Source of the DNA: Clostridiaceae bacterium
Lineage (GTDB): Bacteria; Bacillota_I; Bacilli_A; Erysipelotrichales; Coprobacillaceae
Reading direction: 5' to 3'
DNA length: 64,000 nt
Assembly: GCA_902363625.1 (NCBI GenBank)
Contig: CABJAS010000002.1
Coordinates: forward strand, 62,001 to 126,000
Below, piece by piece: positions 30,549 to 37,722 of the stretch. The translations under genes were made by a program, and so were the position numbers. The notes beneath the pieces are model-generated. The model was not told the origin of the DNA. It searched no databases and saw only the letters and a list, made by a program, of their open reading frames with translations. Numbering within the stretch: the stretch's first letter is position 1; every line of letters begins with the position of its first letter.

Positions 30549-30785
30549 ATGTTAAGGGATGGAAATGAAGTTTATTATTTAATGAATGGTTATGTCATGA
30601 GCGGAAAAGTCATGAATATTAATGGAAATGAAGAAGATTATACTTTTAGTATTGAAGGCTATGCCGGATGTGCGGGACCTCACGAAATTTCTTCAAAACA
30701 GCTTCATTTAACGGTCTTCTTATCTCAAGCAGAAGCCGAAAAGTATAAAGATAACCCACAGATGTATTTACCTGCTTATTGTTAA
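30549..30785 (+). CDS. Small protein of unknown function
   Basis: A 78-residue protein with GAAGG upstream and a terminator directly behind it, which supports a real gene. It has no signal peptide or membrane segment. It looks like one small beta-rich domain (NEVYYLMNGYVMSGKVMNI) with a CAGPH motif and a C-terminal YC. I do not recognise the family. It stands between the GH1 gene and the invertible segment, outside the inverted repeats. Confidence 0.7.
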   Translation: MLRDGNEVYYLMNGYVMSGKVMNINGNEEDYTFSIEGYAGCAGPHEISSKQLHLTVFLSQAEAEKYKDNPQMYLPAYC

Positions 30786-30807
30786 AGAGACTACGGTCTC
30801 TTTTTTT
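30786..30807 (+). terminator. Terminator of the small gene
   Basis: AGAGAC/GTCTCT stem with TACG tetraloop and seven T. Confidence 0.92.
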
Positions 30808-30811
30808 ATAT

Positions 30812-30838
30812 AAAAAACCTACAGGCTATTCTGTAGGT
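30812..30838 (-). terminator. Minus-strand terminator facing the invertible promoter
   Basis: ACCTACAG/CTGTAGGT stem with a six-base loop; on the minus strand a six-T run follows (A run 30812-30817). No minus-strand gene ends here. The only evident source of transcripts reaching it is the outward promoter at 30892-30900, so it seems to stop that promoter in the present orientation. Confidence 0.85.
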
Positions 30839-30866
30839 CATATGTCTTTAAATTTATATTTTTACA

Positions 30867-30888
30867 TAGAATACACTATTCTACGAAA
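30867..30888 (+). repeat. Left inverted repeat of the invertible segment (22 bp)
   Basis: This 22-base stretch, beginning TAGAATACACTATTCTACG, is the exact reverse complement of 31984-32005. Identity stops on both sides (30866 and 30889 do not match). Its core TAGAATA-CAC-TATTCTA is itself palindromic, as in a tyrosine-recombinase site with two opposed half-sites. Confidence 0.95.
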
Positions 30889-30891
30889 CGA

Positions 30892-30900
30892 ATTATAGCA
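30892..30900 (-). promoter_or_regulatory. Outward extended -10 promoter inside the invertible segment
   Basis: On the minus strand TGC-TATAAT is a consensus extended -10, ending three bases inside the left repeat. The -35 region is only AT-rich, which extended -10 promoters tolerate. Transcription would start within the repeat. In the present orientation it runs left into the terminator at 30812-30838. After inversion it would sit next to the right repeat and read into the NusG-like genes. Confidence 0.75.
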
Positions 30901-31046
30901 TAAAGCTGTTTAAAATAAAATATAAAATACGTATTTAGAAAGATTTTGCAGAAATTGATCGTATTTTCTTATTTTTAGTCTAGCTGGTGTTTCTCCATTA
31001 AAAAATGATAGATTGACAGTGGTATTTTATAAGGAGGAATAACAAG

Positions 31047-31991
31047 ATGCAAGCGAACATCAATAAAGATATGCTAACAATTTCTAAAGAATGGCTTGAA
31101 TTAAGACGAGTCTATATCAAATACTCTACTTATATTAAATATAAGCGGCTCATTGAATTACAGCTTACTCCATTTTTTCAAGAATGTCATATACAAGATC
31201 TCAATGAACAAATTGTTGTTCAGTTTTTACAGAAGAAAATGGAAGGTCACTATTCATTTAGTATGATGGCTTCAATACGATTTACTTTAAAATCAATCTT
31301 AAACTATGGAGAATACAAATATGGTATTCCCCATATCGATTTTCAATTTATTAAACTGAATACTAAAAAGGATGAAACCAAAGTACTGACTTCTTTTCAG
31401 ATTCAATGTTTAGATAATTATTGTTTTCATCATGTTGAATCAACATCAATCGCAATTACTTTAGGTCTATATGCAGGTCTGCGTATTGGAGAAATTTGTG
31501 CACTGCAATGGAAAGATATTGATTTATCTTTAGGAATTATCAATGTCACAAAAACAGTTCAAAGATTAGAAAATACTGATCAAACTTACTCTAAAACTTC
31601 ATTGATGGTATTTGAGCCTAAAACTGAGACTTCTAAAAGACAAATTCCTTTACCGGACTTTATGCTGAGACATCTTTATAAATACTATAGCTTAATTGGG
31701 GTAAAAGATAAAAACCATTATATTCTCTCCAACAATGAAAGAATCATTGATCCCCGAACAATTCAGTATCGATTTAAAAAACTTTGTACGGAGAATGGAT
31801 TCTCTATTAACTTTCATTCACTCAGACATACTTATGCGACCAACTGCGTAGAAAGTGGAATCGAAATTAAGTCACTAAGTGAAATGTTAGGACATTCTGA
31901 TATAGCTATTACTTTAAATCGCTATGTGCATTCATCGCTAAAATTTAAGCAGGATCAGATTAATAAAATAAGGCAGCCTAAAATTTCGTAG
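31047..31991 (+). CDS. Tyrosine recombinase/integrase of the promoter switch
   Basis: A 314-residue site-specific recombinase. The N-terminal half is a SAM-like core-binding domain. The C-terminal catalytic domain shows the first Arg in GLYAGLRIGEICALQW, the lysine on the beta-hairpin region (PKTETSKRQIPLP), HSLRHTYAT with His and the second Arg, LGHSDIAIT and the nucleophile Tyr in NRYVHSS. AAGGAGG lies seven bases upstream. The stop codon (31989-31991) falls inside the right inverted repeat, so the protein end is unchanged by inversion. Related single-gene switches (for example RecV-type) control surface structures. Its own promoter within 30.9-31.03 kb could not be assigned. Confidence 0.95.
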   Translation: MQANINKDMLTISKEWLELRRVYIKYSTYIKYKRLIELQLTPFFQECHIQDLNEQIVVQFLQKKMEGHYSFSMMASIRFTLKSILNYGEYKYGIPHIDFQFIKLNTKKDETKVLTSFQIQCLDNYCFHHVESTSIAITLGLYAGLRIGEICALQWKDIDLSLGIINVTKTVQRLENTDQTYSKTSLMVFEPKTETSKRQIPLPDFMLRHLYKYYSLIGVKDKNHYILSNNERIIDPRTIQYRFKKLCTENGFSINFHSLRHTYATNCVESGIEIKSLSEMLGHSDIAITLNRYVHSSLKFKQDQINKIRQPKIS

Positions 31992-32015
31992 AATAGTGTA
32001 TTCTACGAAATTTTT
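31980..32015 (+). terminator. Palindromic right site, also a terminator-like hairpin
   Basis: AAAATTTCGTAGAATA pairs with TATTCTACGAAATTTT around a GTG loop, and TTTTT A TT follows. It contains the right recombination repeat. As RNA it should end integrase transcripts before the NusG-like genes. In the inverted state the promoter would start transcription inside the left arm, so the full hairpin would not be there to stop it. The role as terminator is inference. Confidence 0.65.
31984..32005 (-). repeat. Right inverted repeat of the invertible segment (22 bp)
   Basis: Exact reverse complement of 30867-30888, beginning TTTCGTAGAATAGTGTATTC. Outside the 22 bases the right site is more symmetrical (CGAAA continues the palindrome), while the left site is not. 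Confidence 0.95.
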
Positions 32016-32038
32016 ATTATTCACAGAAAGGAGACTTT

Positions 32039-32542
32039 ATGTATTGGTGCGTCATTCATACTAAAAGTGATAGAACACAAGAATTAGTGGATTATTTTAA
32101 CCGTCAAGATAATATTTATGCCTTTATACCTAAGATAGAAAAATGGTTCTCTAGCTCTAAATTAAGAGAATATCAAATTTCTTGTATGTTTCCTGATTAT
32201 ATTTTTTTAAAAACAACCATGACTAAAAAGCAATTCAATGATCGATATGCGGAAATATTAAAATCTATTCATCGATTTGCTGCTTTACTGGAGTACACAG
32301 ATGTCATCGCTTTAGATCCGAATGAAACCCACTTCTTAGAAAAATTGCTTGATAACAAAGATACTATTAAGCATTCTACTGGTCATATTACTGACTCCGT
32401 TCTTAAAGTAGACAGTGGTCCATTAGTCGGAATGGAATGTCAAATAAAGAAAATTGACAGGCATAAAAGAATTGCATTTCTTGACTGTGGCATGCTAGGT
32501 AAACATATGAAAGTTCCTTTAGAAGTTGTAAGCAAAACATGA
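32039..32542 (+). CDS. loaP: NusG-like antiterminator (LoaP/UpxY type), first copy
   Basis: A 167-residue specialised NusG paralogue. The NGN domain (about 1-105) begins MYWCVIHTKSDRTQELV and has the LoaP-type FMFPDY-like patch (SCMFPDYIFLKT). A C-terminal KOW domain follows (VDSGPLVGMECQIKKIDRHK). Such proteins ride on RNA polymerase and let it pass terminators in long polysaccharide or antibiotic operons. AAAGGAG lies upstream; first gene of the operon behind the invertible segment. It overlaps the second copy by four bases. Confidence 0.92.
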   Translation: MYWCVIHTKSDRTQELVDYFNRQDNIYAFIPKIEKWFSSSKLREYQISCMFPDYIFLKTTMTKKQFNDRYAEILKSIHRFAALLEYTDVIALDPNETHFLEKLLDNKDTIKHSTGHITDSVLKVDSGPLVGMECQIKKIDRHKRIAFLDCGMLGKHMKVPLEVVSKT

Positions 32543-33036
32543 ATTGGTATATATTGTTTGCTTTGTCTGCTAAACTTCAAAAGCTATTAAAAATACTAAA
32601 TAATAAAAAAGAACTTTACGCCTTTATCCCACTCATAGAATATTATCGGCGAGATATTAAAGGTTATGCATTAAAACCCTTATTTCCTAGTTATATATTT
32701 ATAAAAACTAAATTAAATCAAACTCAATTTGATATCTTACTGGCCAGTATGAAAGAAGATAAAGACGGACTTATTAAACAATTAAAATATAAAGATGTCG
32801 CAGCTTTAAGTCAGGAAGAAATCAACATGTTTGAAGGCTTATTAGATTCTTTCGGCGTATTGAAAATGTCCCAAGCCTATTTAATACATCATAAAGCTAA
32901 AATCATCGAAGGTCCGTTACAAGATTTTGAGAATGAAATTATCAAGATCGATAAACATAATCAACTGGCTTATTTAAATCTAAAATTCATGGATCGCCAT
33001 ATCCAAGCCGGCTTGAATATTACAAGCAAAATTTAA
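32539..33036 (+). CDS. NusG-like antiterminator, second tandem copy
   Basis: A 165-residue NusG-family protein, diverged from the gene just before it. NGN domain MNWYILFALSAKLQKLLKIL with PLFPSYIFIKTKL, then a KOW-like end (KIIEGPLQDFENEIIKIDKH). The start is ATGA-coupled to the first copy, with no ribosome site of its own. Two adjacent NusG paralogues in one operon is unusual. They could be a heteromeric pair, or one could restrain the other as UpxZ does for UpxY in Bacteroides. The stop is followed directly by an RNA hairpin and a terminator. Confidence 0.88.
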   Translation: MNWYILFALSAKLQKLLKILNNKKELYAFIPLIEYYRRDIKGYALKPLFPSYIFIKTKLNQTQFDILLASMKEDKDGLIKQLKYKDVAALSQEEINMFEGLLDSFGVLKMSQAYLIHHKAKIIEGPLQDFENEIIKIDKHNQLAYLNLKFMDRHIQAGLNITSKI

Positions 33037-33064
33037 TATATAGAGCAGGTTTACCGCCTATATA
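33037..33064 (+). promoter_or_regulatory. Bulged RNA hairpin, candidate recognition site for the NusG-like proteins
   Basis: TATATAG-A-GC-A-GG, loop TTTA, CC-GC-CTATATA: an 11-pair stem with two single bulged adenines, starting on the first base after the stop codon. There is no T run, so it is not a terminator. LoaP is known to bind a small hairpin in the leader of its target operon; here a distinct hairpin stands between the NusG-like genes and a terminator, the place such a site is expected. Function inferred. Confidence 0.65.
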
Positions 33065-33072
33065 AAGAATTG

Positions 33073-33120
33073 GAATATAGTATCACTTACTTGGGGTAGG
33101 GGAGACTGTATTCTTTTTTT
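33073..33120 (+). terminator. Leader terminator in front of the polysaccharide genes
   Basis: GAATATAGT (33073-33081) pairs with ACTGTATTC (33105-33113), and the inner part extends as a second stem (TC, CTTAC with GTAGG) with two A-G mismatches; seven T follow. It lies inside the operon, between the antiterminator genes and the first sugar transferase gene, so most transcripts would end here unless polymerase is modified. Confidence 0.85.
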
Positions 33121-33138
33121 ATTTTTAAGGAGGTATTT

Positions 33139-33756
33139 ATGTATAAACATTATATAAAAAGGGGACTGGATTTTATCTTATCTCTTTTAGGGTTGATTCT
33201 TGTTAGCCCTATTATTTTAGTCCTTTGCATTTGGATTAAAACAGACAGCAAAGGCCCGATTTTATTTAAACAAAAAAGAGTTGGTAAAGACAAACAATGC
33301 TTCTATATACTAAAATTTCGCACCATGTATATCAATACGCCAAAAGATACACCAACACATCTATTATCTAACCCTGATCAGTACATAACAAAAGCCGGGC
33401 AGTTTTTAAGAAAAACCTCATTAGATGAACTGCCACAGATCATTAATATCCTAAAAGGAGAAATGGCTATTATCGGACCTAGACCAGCTTTGTGGAATCA
33501 AGAGGATCTTATAAATGAAAGAGAAAAGTATCACGCTAATGATATTAAACCCGGGCTTACCGGTTGGGCGCAAATTAATGGGCGAGATGAACTGGAAATT
33601 GAAGTAAAAGCTAAGCTGGACGGAGACTATGCAAAGCATATGTCTTTTTTATTTGACTGCAAATGTTTCTTTAGAACGATTACCACTGTATTGAAGCATG
33701 ATGGAGTCATCGAGGGCGGCACTGGAGAAATGCATAAAGGAGAAGATACTTTATGA
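33139..33756 (+). CDS. Undecaprenyl-phosphate sugar-phosphate transferase (PglC-like)
   Basis: A 205-residue small monotopic phosphoglycosyl transferase that starts glycan assembly by moving a sugar-phosphate to the lipid carrier. One N-terminal re-entrant hydrophobic segment (residues 8-33), the KFRTM block, the catalytic Asp-Glu dyad in SLDELPQ, and GPRPA. AAGGAGG lies six bases before the start. First gene after the leader terminator; ATGA-coupled to the next. Confidence 0.95.
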   Translation: MYKHYIKRGLDFILSLLGLILVSPIILVLCIWIKTDSKGPILFKQKRVGKDKQCFYILKFRTMYINTPKDTPTHLLSNPDQYITKAGQFLRKTSLDELPQIINILKGEMAIIGPRPALWNQEDLINEREKYHANDIKPGLTGWAQINGRDELEIEVKAKLDGDYAKHMSFLFDCKCFFRTITTVLKHDGVIEGGTGEMHKGEDTL

Positions 33757-34616
33757 AGCGTATATTGATTACCGGAAAAGATAGCTATATAGGAAGTCAC
33801 TTTAAAAATTATTTAGAAGAGTATCCCGAGGACTATGAAGCGGTAGAATTGGATGTCAAGGATGAACGTTGGAAAAAATATGATTTCACTCAATTTGATG
33901 TGGTGTTTCATGTTGCCGGACTAGCCCATTCCACTCCTGATGAAAGTCAAAAGAATCTTTATTATAGGGTAAATACTGATTTAGCTTATGAAGTCGCAAA
34001 AAAAGCAAAAGCAAGCGGAGTTAAACAGTTTATTTTCATGAGCTCAATCATTGTTTATGGAAGCGGTAGAATTGGCAAAGACCGAATTATCACCAAAAAT
34101 ACTCCGCTTACCCCGGATAATTTTTACGGAGATAGTAAAAAACAAGCTGAAATTAAGATTAGTCCTTTAGAAGATAACAATTTTAAGATCGTTATTATAA
34201 GACCGCCTATGATATATGGTCCCGAATCTAAAGGAAATTATCTGTTACTATCTAAATTCGCTAGGAAAACACCAATCTTTCCAACTTTAGATAATAAGAG
34301 AAGCATGCTGTTTATAGGAAATTTAATGGAATTTATTAAACTTATGATTGATAATAACGAACATGGTATTTTTCTTCCGCAAAATGAACATTACACTTCA
34401 AGCAAAGATCTTGTAAAACAAATAGCAAATATTCATCAGCATAAGATTATCTTCATTGGCTTATTTAACCCCTTTATTAAATTATTCAAAAAGAAAAGCT
34501 ATATCAATAAAATCTTTGGCAACTTGATGATTGATAAGAGCTTATCCGAATATAAAGCTTCATACTGTAAGTTTTCTTTTACAAAATCAATAGAAATTAC
34601 AGAGGTCAATTCATGA
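33753..34616 (+). CDS. NAD-dependent sugar epimerase/dehydratase
   Basis: A 287-residue short-chain dehydrogenase of the extended type. The nucleotide-binding start is ITGKDSYIGSHF (GxxxxIG form) and the active site is YGDSKK (Tyr and Lys). It modifies a nucleotide sugar for the polymer, possibly a 4-epimerase or 4-reductase. The exact substrate is not clear. ATGA overlaps on both sides place it firmly in the operon. Confidence 0.88.
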   Translation: MKRILITGKDSYIGSHFKNYLEEYPEDYEAVELDVKDERWKKYDFTQFDVVFHVAGLAHSTPDESQKNLYYRVNTDLAYEVAKKAKASGVKQFIFMSSIIVYGSGRIGKDRIITKNTPLTPDNFYGDSKKQAEIKISPLEDNNFKIVIIRPPMIYGPESKGNYLLLSKFARKTPIFPTLDNKRSMLFIGNLMEFIKLMIDNNEHGIFLPQNEHYTSSKDLVKQIANIHQHKIIFIGLFNPFIKLFKKKSYINKIFGNLMIDKSLSEYKASYCKFSFTKSIEITEVNS

Positions 34617-35773
34617 AAAAAGCATTGATGTATGCCTCAGTTGCCTCAATGATTGCTCAATTCAACATGGAAAACATAAAATTACTACAAAAATTGGGCT
34701 ACCAAGTGGATGTTGCCTGCAATTTTGAGAACGGCAGTACAATGTCATCTGACAAAGTAGATGAACTAAAAAGCATTTTAAATTCTATGCACATTAACTG
34801 TTTTCACATTCCGCTTTCCCGCAATATAACGAACATTAAGTCACTTTGGAAAGCCTATTATCAAACCAAGCAATTATTGAATGCCCAGCACTATGATTTA
34901 ATCCACTGTCATTCACCGATTGGGGGTATAGTCTGCAGAGTAGCCAATAAGAATTCAAATAACTATTGTAGTACCAAGATGATTTATACTGCTCATGGAT
35001 TTCATTTCTTTAAAGGTAATAACCCTTTAAAGAATTTTTTATTTAGAAATATTGAAAGATATGGAGCAAAATATACAGATACACTTATTACTATTAATAA
35101 AGAAGATTATGAAGCGGCTAAAAAATTTAAATTAAAAAAACAGGGAACTGTAGAGTATGTCCCCGGGATCGGAATTGATTTGGATAAAATTAATTCTATT
35201 CAAGGGAATAGAGAAAAGCTTATCAATGAACTTGATATCCCTAAAGACTCCATATTATTGCTTTCGGTGGGAGAGTTAAACGAAAATAAGAATCATAGAA
35301 TTGTCATTGAAGCTTTACCAAGACTACCTAGTAATATTCATTATTTAATATGTGGGATTGGACTATTAAAAGATTCACACTTAGATTTAGCCAAGCAGTT
35401 AGGTGTAGATGCTCGGCTGCATCTATTAGGCTATAGAAACAATATCATTGAGATGATGAAATCTTGCGATATTTTCGTTTTTCCATCAAAACGGGAGGGA
35501 TTATCTGTAGCATTAATGGAAGCAATGACATCTGGACTGCCATGTATTGCTTCAAAAACCAGAGGAAATATTGACTTGTTGTCAGATAATTATAACTCTA
35601 GGTTATTTGATTTAAAAAAAGATGATTTAGCTAGGATAATCTTAGATTTAGTTAATCTACCCGATGAAAATCAGCATGGGAAAAATGAGGAGATTCTTAA
35701 ACTAATAAGTAAGAATCATATTAAGAAAATAATGACAGATATATATAAGGAGGAATCTTATGCCAAGAATTAG
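34613..35773 (+). CDS. Glycosyltransferase family 4 (EpsD-like)
   Basis: A 386-residue GT-B enzyme with an N-terminal Rossmann-like acceptor domain and a donor domain with FPSKREGLSVALMEAMTSG (the EX7E region of GT4). The block HCHSPIGGIVCR resembles EpsD and related capsule enzymes. Cytoplasmic, membrane-associated. It transfers a sugar from a nucleotide donor to the growing repeat unit. Donor unknown. Confidence 0.92.
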   Translation: MKKALMYASVASMIAQFNMENIKLLQKLGYQVDVACNFENGSTMSSDKVDELKSILNSMHINCFHIPLSRNITNIKSLWKAYYQTKQLLNAQHYDLIHCHSPIGGIVCRVANKNSNNYCSTKMIYTAHGFHFFKGNNPLKNFLFRNIERYGAKYTDTLITINKEDYEAAKKFKLKKQGTVEYVPGIGIDLDKINSIQGNREKLINELDIPKDSILLLSVGELNENKNHRIVIEALPRLPSNIHYLICGIGLLKDSHLDLAKQLGVDARLHLLGYRNNIIEMMKSCDIFVFPSKREGLSVALMEAMTSGLPCIASKTRGNIDLLSDNYNSRLFDLKKDDLARIILDLVNLPDENQHGKNEEILKLISKNHIKKIMTDIYKEESYAKN

Positions 35774-36557
35774 CATTATTATGGGAATATATAATACTCC
35801 CAATAAAGAAATAGTAAAAGAAGCGGTGGATTCCATTTTAAATCAATCTTTTAAAGATTTTGAATTTATTATATGTGATGATGGATCGACTGATGAAACA
35901 TATCAAATGGTTAAAGAACTCATTAATAATGATCCGCGGTGTATACTCCTTAAAAACGATAAGAATGTTGGTTTAGCTCAAACTCTGAATAATTGTTTAA
36001 AAGTTAGTAATGGTGAATATATCGCTAGAATGGACGCTGATGACGTTTCCGTATTAACAAGATTAGAAGAGGAAGTTAATTTTTTAGATCAGCATCCTGA
36101 ATTTTCTTTGGTAAGTGGCTATGCAGAATTATTTGATGAATATGGCATATATGGTATACGAACAAATGTGGAATATCCGCAAAACAAAGATATGCTGTTT
36201 GGTCCTCCTTTTATTCATGCGGCCATGCTCATCCGCAAAAAGGATTTACTTGATTTAGGCGGTTATCGAGTATGTAAAGAAACCCTGAGAGCAGAGGATT
36301 ATGATTTATGGATGCGGTTATATGCTTCAGGAAAACGAGGATACAATTTGCAAATGGTTGTTTATAAGATTAGAGAAGATAAAAATGCTTATAAAAGACG
36401 CGCCTACAAATATAGATTTGATGAAGCACAAGTAAGATACTATGGATTTAAACGACTAGGATTACTGCCAAATGGATTATTTTATGTGATCAAGCCACTA
36501 ATAGTTGGATTAATTCCACAAAGCATACTTAAGATTTTAAGAAACGAAGCAATTTAG
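35760..36557 (+). CDS. Glycosyltransferase family 2
   Basis: A 265-residue GT-A enzyme. The donor-binding block ISIIMGIYNTPNKEIVKEAV, the DDGSTD motif, metal-binding DAD in ARMDADD, and ED in RAEDYDLWMRL. AAGGAGG precedes the start within the previous gene (14-base overlap). It adds one sugar of the repeat unit. Confidence 0.94.
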   Translation: MPRISIIMGIYNTPNKEIVKEAVDSILNQSFKDFEFIICDDGSTDETYQMVKELINNDPRCILLKNDKNVGLAQTLNNCLKVSNGEYIARMDADDVSVLTRLEEEVNFLDQHPEFSLVSGYAELFDEYGIYGIRTNVEYPQNKDMLFGPPFIHAAMLIRKKDLLDLGGYRVCKETLRAEDYDLWMRLYASGKRGYNLQMVVYKIREDKNAYKRRAYKYRFDEAQVRYYGFKRLGLLPNGLFYVIKPLIVGLIPQSILKILRNEAI

Positions 36558-36576
36558 CGCCAAGGAGAATCCCAAT

Positions 36577-36669
36577 ATGAAAAAAATAGCACTTCATTTA
36601 AATAATGTCCTTTTTCTCTTCTCAGTCACAATTTATAAATTAAAAGTGGATTTATGCTTTATTTACTAA
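36577..36669 (+). CDS. Possible 30-residue peptide ahead of the polymerase gene
   Basis: An ATG with a strong AAGGAG ten bases upstream opens a frame of 30 codons (MKKIALHLNNVLFLFSV...) that ends 15 bases inside the epsG-like gene. The product has a basic start and a short hydrophobic run. The polymerase gene itself has only a weak ribosome site, so this frame may couple its translation, or may be the remnant of a lost gene. Confidence 0.4.
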   Translation: MKKIALHLNNVLFLFSVTIYKLKVDLCFIY

Positions 36670-37709
36670 ATATATTCTTAATTTTCATCTTATTAATGTA
36701 TTTAAAAACACATCATTATAAAACGGAGAAAGCAGAACAGTTAATTATTATCTTACTTATTTTATTTGCTGGATTACAGTTAAATTTTAGTGATGATTAT
36801 CAATCTTATAGAGGTCTATTTGGAGAAATCAATTCTATAAAAGACGTTATTAATACTATTTTAGAACCTGGATTCGCTTTTTTAATATTTACATTTAAAA
36901 AGATAGGCTTAGGGTTTAATACTTTTTTATTATTTATTGCTTTTTGTTCCATCAATTTAAAAACGAAAGCAATTAAAAAGCTCAGTTCCCTTCCCTACTT
37001 ATCTTTGTTGTTGTATTTCTTGCTGTATTACATAACCCAAGATGTCATACAAATCCGGCAAGGCTTAGCGATCGCTGTATGTTTCTACGCCATTATTTTT
37101 ATTACCGAAGAAAAGCCTCATGCCTTTTTTGGAGCTGTTTTTATAGCAATCACCTTTCACTACAGTGCCATTATCTTTCTTCCTGTTTATTTTTTGAAGA
37201 ATATTAACCTAAAAAATAAAAAGTTAATTCTATTTTTAGTATTTATCAGTTTATTAATTTCCAGTGTCAATATATTATCTATCATTAATTGGGTTAACAC
37301 TTCTTTTCTGCACAGTTCATATATTTTCCATAAACTAAAAATCTATGACACTGTTAGTATTTCCATTATTAGTGTGACTTTTTTCATTCGCTTACTTATC
37401 TATATTTTTTACATCTTTTTTACAGACAATGATAACCAGAATAAGCTTTATGCAAATATATATTTACTGGGTATTTTTATCTTTTCTATGTTTCATTCAG
37501 TTGAAATACTGGCAGCGCGATTTACTATTTATTTTCGCTTTATAGAAATACTTATGATACCTGATATTTATAAAAGCGCTAAGAAATGTGAAAACAAATC
37601 TAAAAAAATTATGATATACACATTTTTACTATTTATGCTTTTCTACTACATACTAAAGTTCGTTTTAGTCCTTATCGACCCTAATTACTTATTTTATCAG
37701 TCTATTTAA
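36654..37709 (+). CDS. EpsG-family polysaccharide polymerase
   Basis: A 351-residue integral membrane protein with about ten helices and EpsG-type blocks: SDDYQSYRGLFGEI, EPGFAFLIFTFKKIG and RQGLAIAVCFYAI. EpsG proteins act as Wzy-type polymerases that join repeat units outside the membrane. The start ATG has a poor ribosome site and lies within a short upstream frame. Together with the flippase downstream it makes this a Wzx/Wzy-type pathway. Confidence 0.88.
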   Translation: MLYLLNIFLIFILLMYLKTHHYKTEKAEQLIIILLILFAGLQLNFSDDYQSYRGLFGEINSIKDVINTILEPGFAFLIFTFKKIGLGFNTFLLFIAFCSINLKTKAIKKLSSLPYLSLLLYFLLYYITQDVIQIRQGLAIAVCFYAIIFITEEKPHAFFGAVFIAITFHYSAIIFLPVYFLKNINLKNKKLILFLVFISLLISSVNILSIINWVNTSFLHSSYIFHKLKIYDTVSISIISVTFFIRLLIYIFYIFFTDNDNQNKLYANIYLLGIFIFSMFHSVEILAARFTIYFRFIEILMIPDIYKSAKKCENKSKKIMIYTFLLFMLFYYILKFVLVLIDPNYLFYQSI

Positions 37710-37722
37710 ACTGGGGGTTTTT

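Larger units (their letters stand above)
30867..32005. mobile_element. Self-contained invertible promoter segment (inverton)
   Basis: A segment of about 1.1 kb bounded by perfect 22-bp inverted repeats. It holds one gene, a tyrosine integrase, and an outward promoter near its left end. Inverted sites recombined by a tyrosine recombinase give inversion, so the promoter can be turned toward or away from the exopolysaccharide operon to the right. In the sequence given, the promoter points left. No phage genes or other cargo are present. What is seen: repeats, integrase, promoter, flanking terminators. Inferred: that the integrase acts on these repeats. Confidence 0.87.

Noticed and set aside
31047..31991. 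Integrase as a sign of a prophage or conjugative element
   Set aside because: No phage, relaxase or att-type direct repeats nearby; the gene sits exactly between perfect inverted repeats and its neighbours are a glycan operon.
33037..33064. Hairpin after the second NusG-like gene as an ordinary terminator
   Set aside because: It lacks a T run and a true terminator stands just downstream; two bulged adenines suggest a protein-binding RNA instead.
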